Source: Stentor coeruleus | Taxonomy: Eukaryota > Ciliophora > Heterotrichea > Heterotrichida > Stentoridae | DNA: 58,719 bases | Reading direction: 5' to 3' | NCBI GenBank assembly: GCA_001970955.1 | Contig: MPUH01000385.1 | Span: 1 to 58,719 of the forward strand | Shown: piece after piece, positions 58,235-58,719 of the stretch | Layout of the letters: each line of letters begins with the position of its first letter | Numbering within the stretch: position 1 is the stretch's first letter | Made by a program: the position numbers and the translations under genes | The notes under the pieces: model-generated | What the model was told of the DNA's origin: nothing | The model's database searches: none | The model's input: only the letters and a program-made list of their open reading frames with translations

Positions 58235-58719
58235 TATGGATAAAGAAGAATCGGATGTCATTCAAGTCAAATATTTTGAAGAAACACCTTTTGCAGAATT
58301 TGTTGAGAAAGAAACCAGAAATTTTATCATGTTTTTCATGTATTGAATTGATTTAATATGCTCAGACTGAATGTTTAAAGGAATAGATTAAAGAAAGTGG
58401 CTCAGTTTAGCTTGTTATGAAAACTCTTGAAGAATATGAACAAATAGCTGTTAAATTGCTCTTGGGCTTATAAATGAGTTTGGAGAAGTGAAATTATTTG
58501 AATATATAAGAAATCGATTTGGTAGTTTAGAGCTAAAATTGGAATAAAAAGAATTAGTGCACCTATTTTAATACATAACTCTGAGTGAATTATGTAGAAA
58601 AAGCTTATAGAATTATTTTAAATTTTGACAAAATAGGATTAAAAACTAAAATCATTTATAAATTAGAGTGATGCATTAGTTTAGTTTTTTTGGTTGTAAT
58701 GATTTTAGATATCTTTTTA
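58235..58719 (+). pseudogene. Stop-interrupted reading frame at the window edge
   Basis: ATG 58235 opens a good-looking N-terminus (MDKEESDVIQVKYFEETPFA) that ends at TGA after about 37 codons. Shifted by one base, a frame continues with CLKE-stop-IKESGSV-stop-LVMKTLEEYEQ and more stops. No tiny intron resolves it. Options are a decayed gene, several assembly errors, or chance. The right end is cut by the window. Confidence 0.35.

Noticed and set aside
1..58719. tRNA, rRNA, CRISPR, insertion-sequence ends, bacterial promoters or terminators
   Set aside because: I looked for T-arm motifs, regular repeat-spacer arrays and rRNA cores by eye and saw none; the window is eukaryotic and bacterial signals do not apply.

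Overview
This looks like somatic (macronuclear) DNA of a heterotrich ciliate, most like Stentor. The evidence is internal. The sequence is AT-rich and densely packed with eukaryotic genes on both strands. About a third of the genes only become complete when a 15- or 16-nt GTAA...AG intron is removed; I reconstructed 11 of these by eye, plus one 41-nt intron. Such tiny introns are a known feature of Stentor and Blepharisma. The long reading frames contain no internal TAA, TAG or TGA, so the nuclear code behaves as standard. However, all 34 genes whose ends I read stop at TAA (19) or TAG (15), and none at TGA. The species call is inference.

Layout. 1-1.7 kb: decayed coding fragments. 1.7-9 kb: a membrane-anchored RING protein, an acylated zinc-finger protein, an adenylate kinase and a Cdc6/Orc1-like AAA+ ATPase. 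9.5-20.6 kb: a membrane hybrid histidine kinase with a degenerate ATP-binding domain, an otubain, a multi-span membrane protein, a coiled-coil protein, the PLP-homeostasis protein PLPBP and unknowns. 22-25.5 kb: three divergent Rab-like GTPases around a VHS-GAT (TOM1-like) adaptor, an endosomal-trafficking neighbourhood. 26-31 kb: a Pro/Asn-rich cysteine-rich protein and a catalytically dead USP-like protein with nine RanBP2-type fingers. 31-37 kb: an MFS transporter, a papain-like protease whose catalytic cysteine is displaced, and a tandem cyclic-nucleotide-binding protein. 37-45 kb: large coiled-coil or basic structural proteins. 45-51.5 kb: mitochondrial inner-membrane peptidase, a second MFS paralogue in inverted orientation, a SAXO-type ciliary microtubule protein, a twin-CX3C protein, a small unknown and a secreted DOMON protein. 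51.8-58.2 kb: a PNUTS (PPP1R10) homologue with four introns, a coiled-coil protein with a frameshift, a duplicated zinc-ribbon protein and a PX-WD40 protein. The window ends in an unresolved, stop-interrupted reading frame.

The genes read as ordinary housekeeping and signalling loci, not one operon-like system. The most unusual signals are structural. The plus strand alternates between A/C-rich and G/T-rich stretches on a scale of roughly 1 kb, and the switches fall both at gene ends and inside long genes. TGA is avoided as a stop. One intron is 41 nt long among 15/16-mers. Several enzymes have lost key residues (USP Cys, papain Cys25, histidine-kinase G boxes, Rab G3 glycine). A coding remnant occurs in two inverted copies near the two ends of the window, with changes concentrated at third codon positions. 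Seven single-N positions, most of them beside exact direct repeats, are probable unmerged contig overlaps. Coordinates of introns and gene ends were counted by hand and may be off by a base or so.
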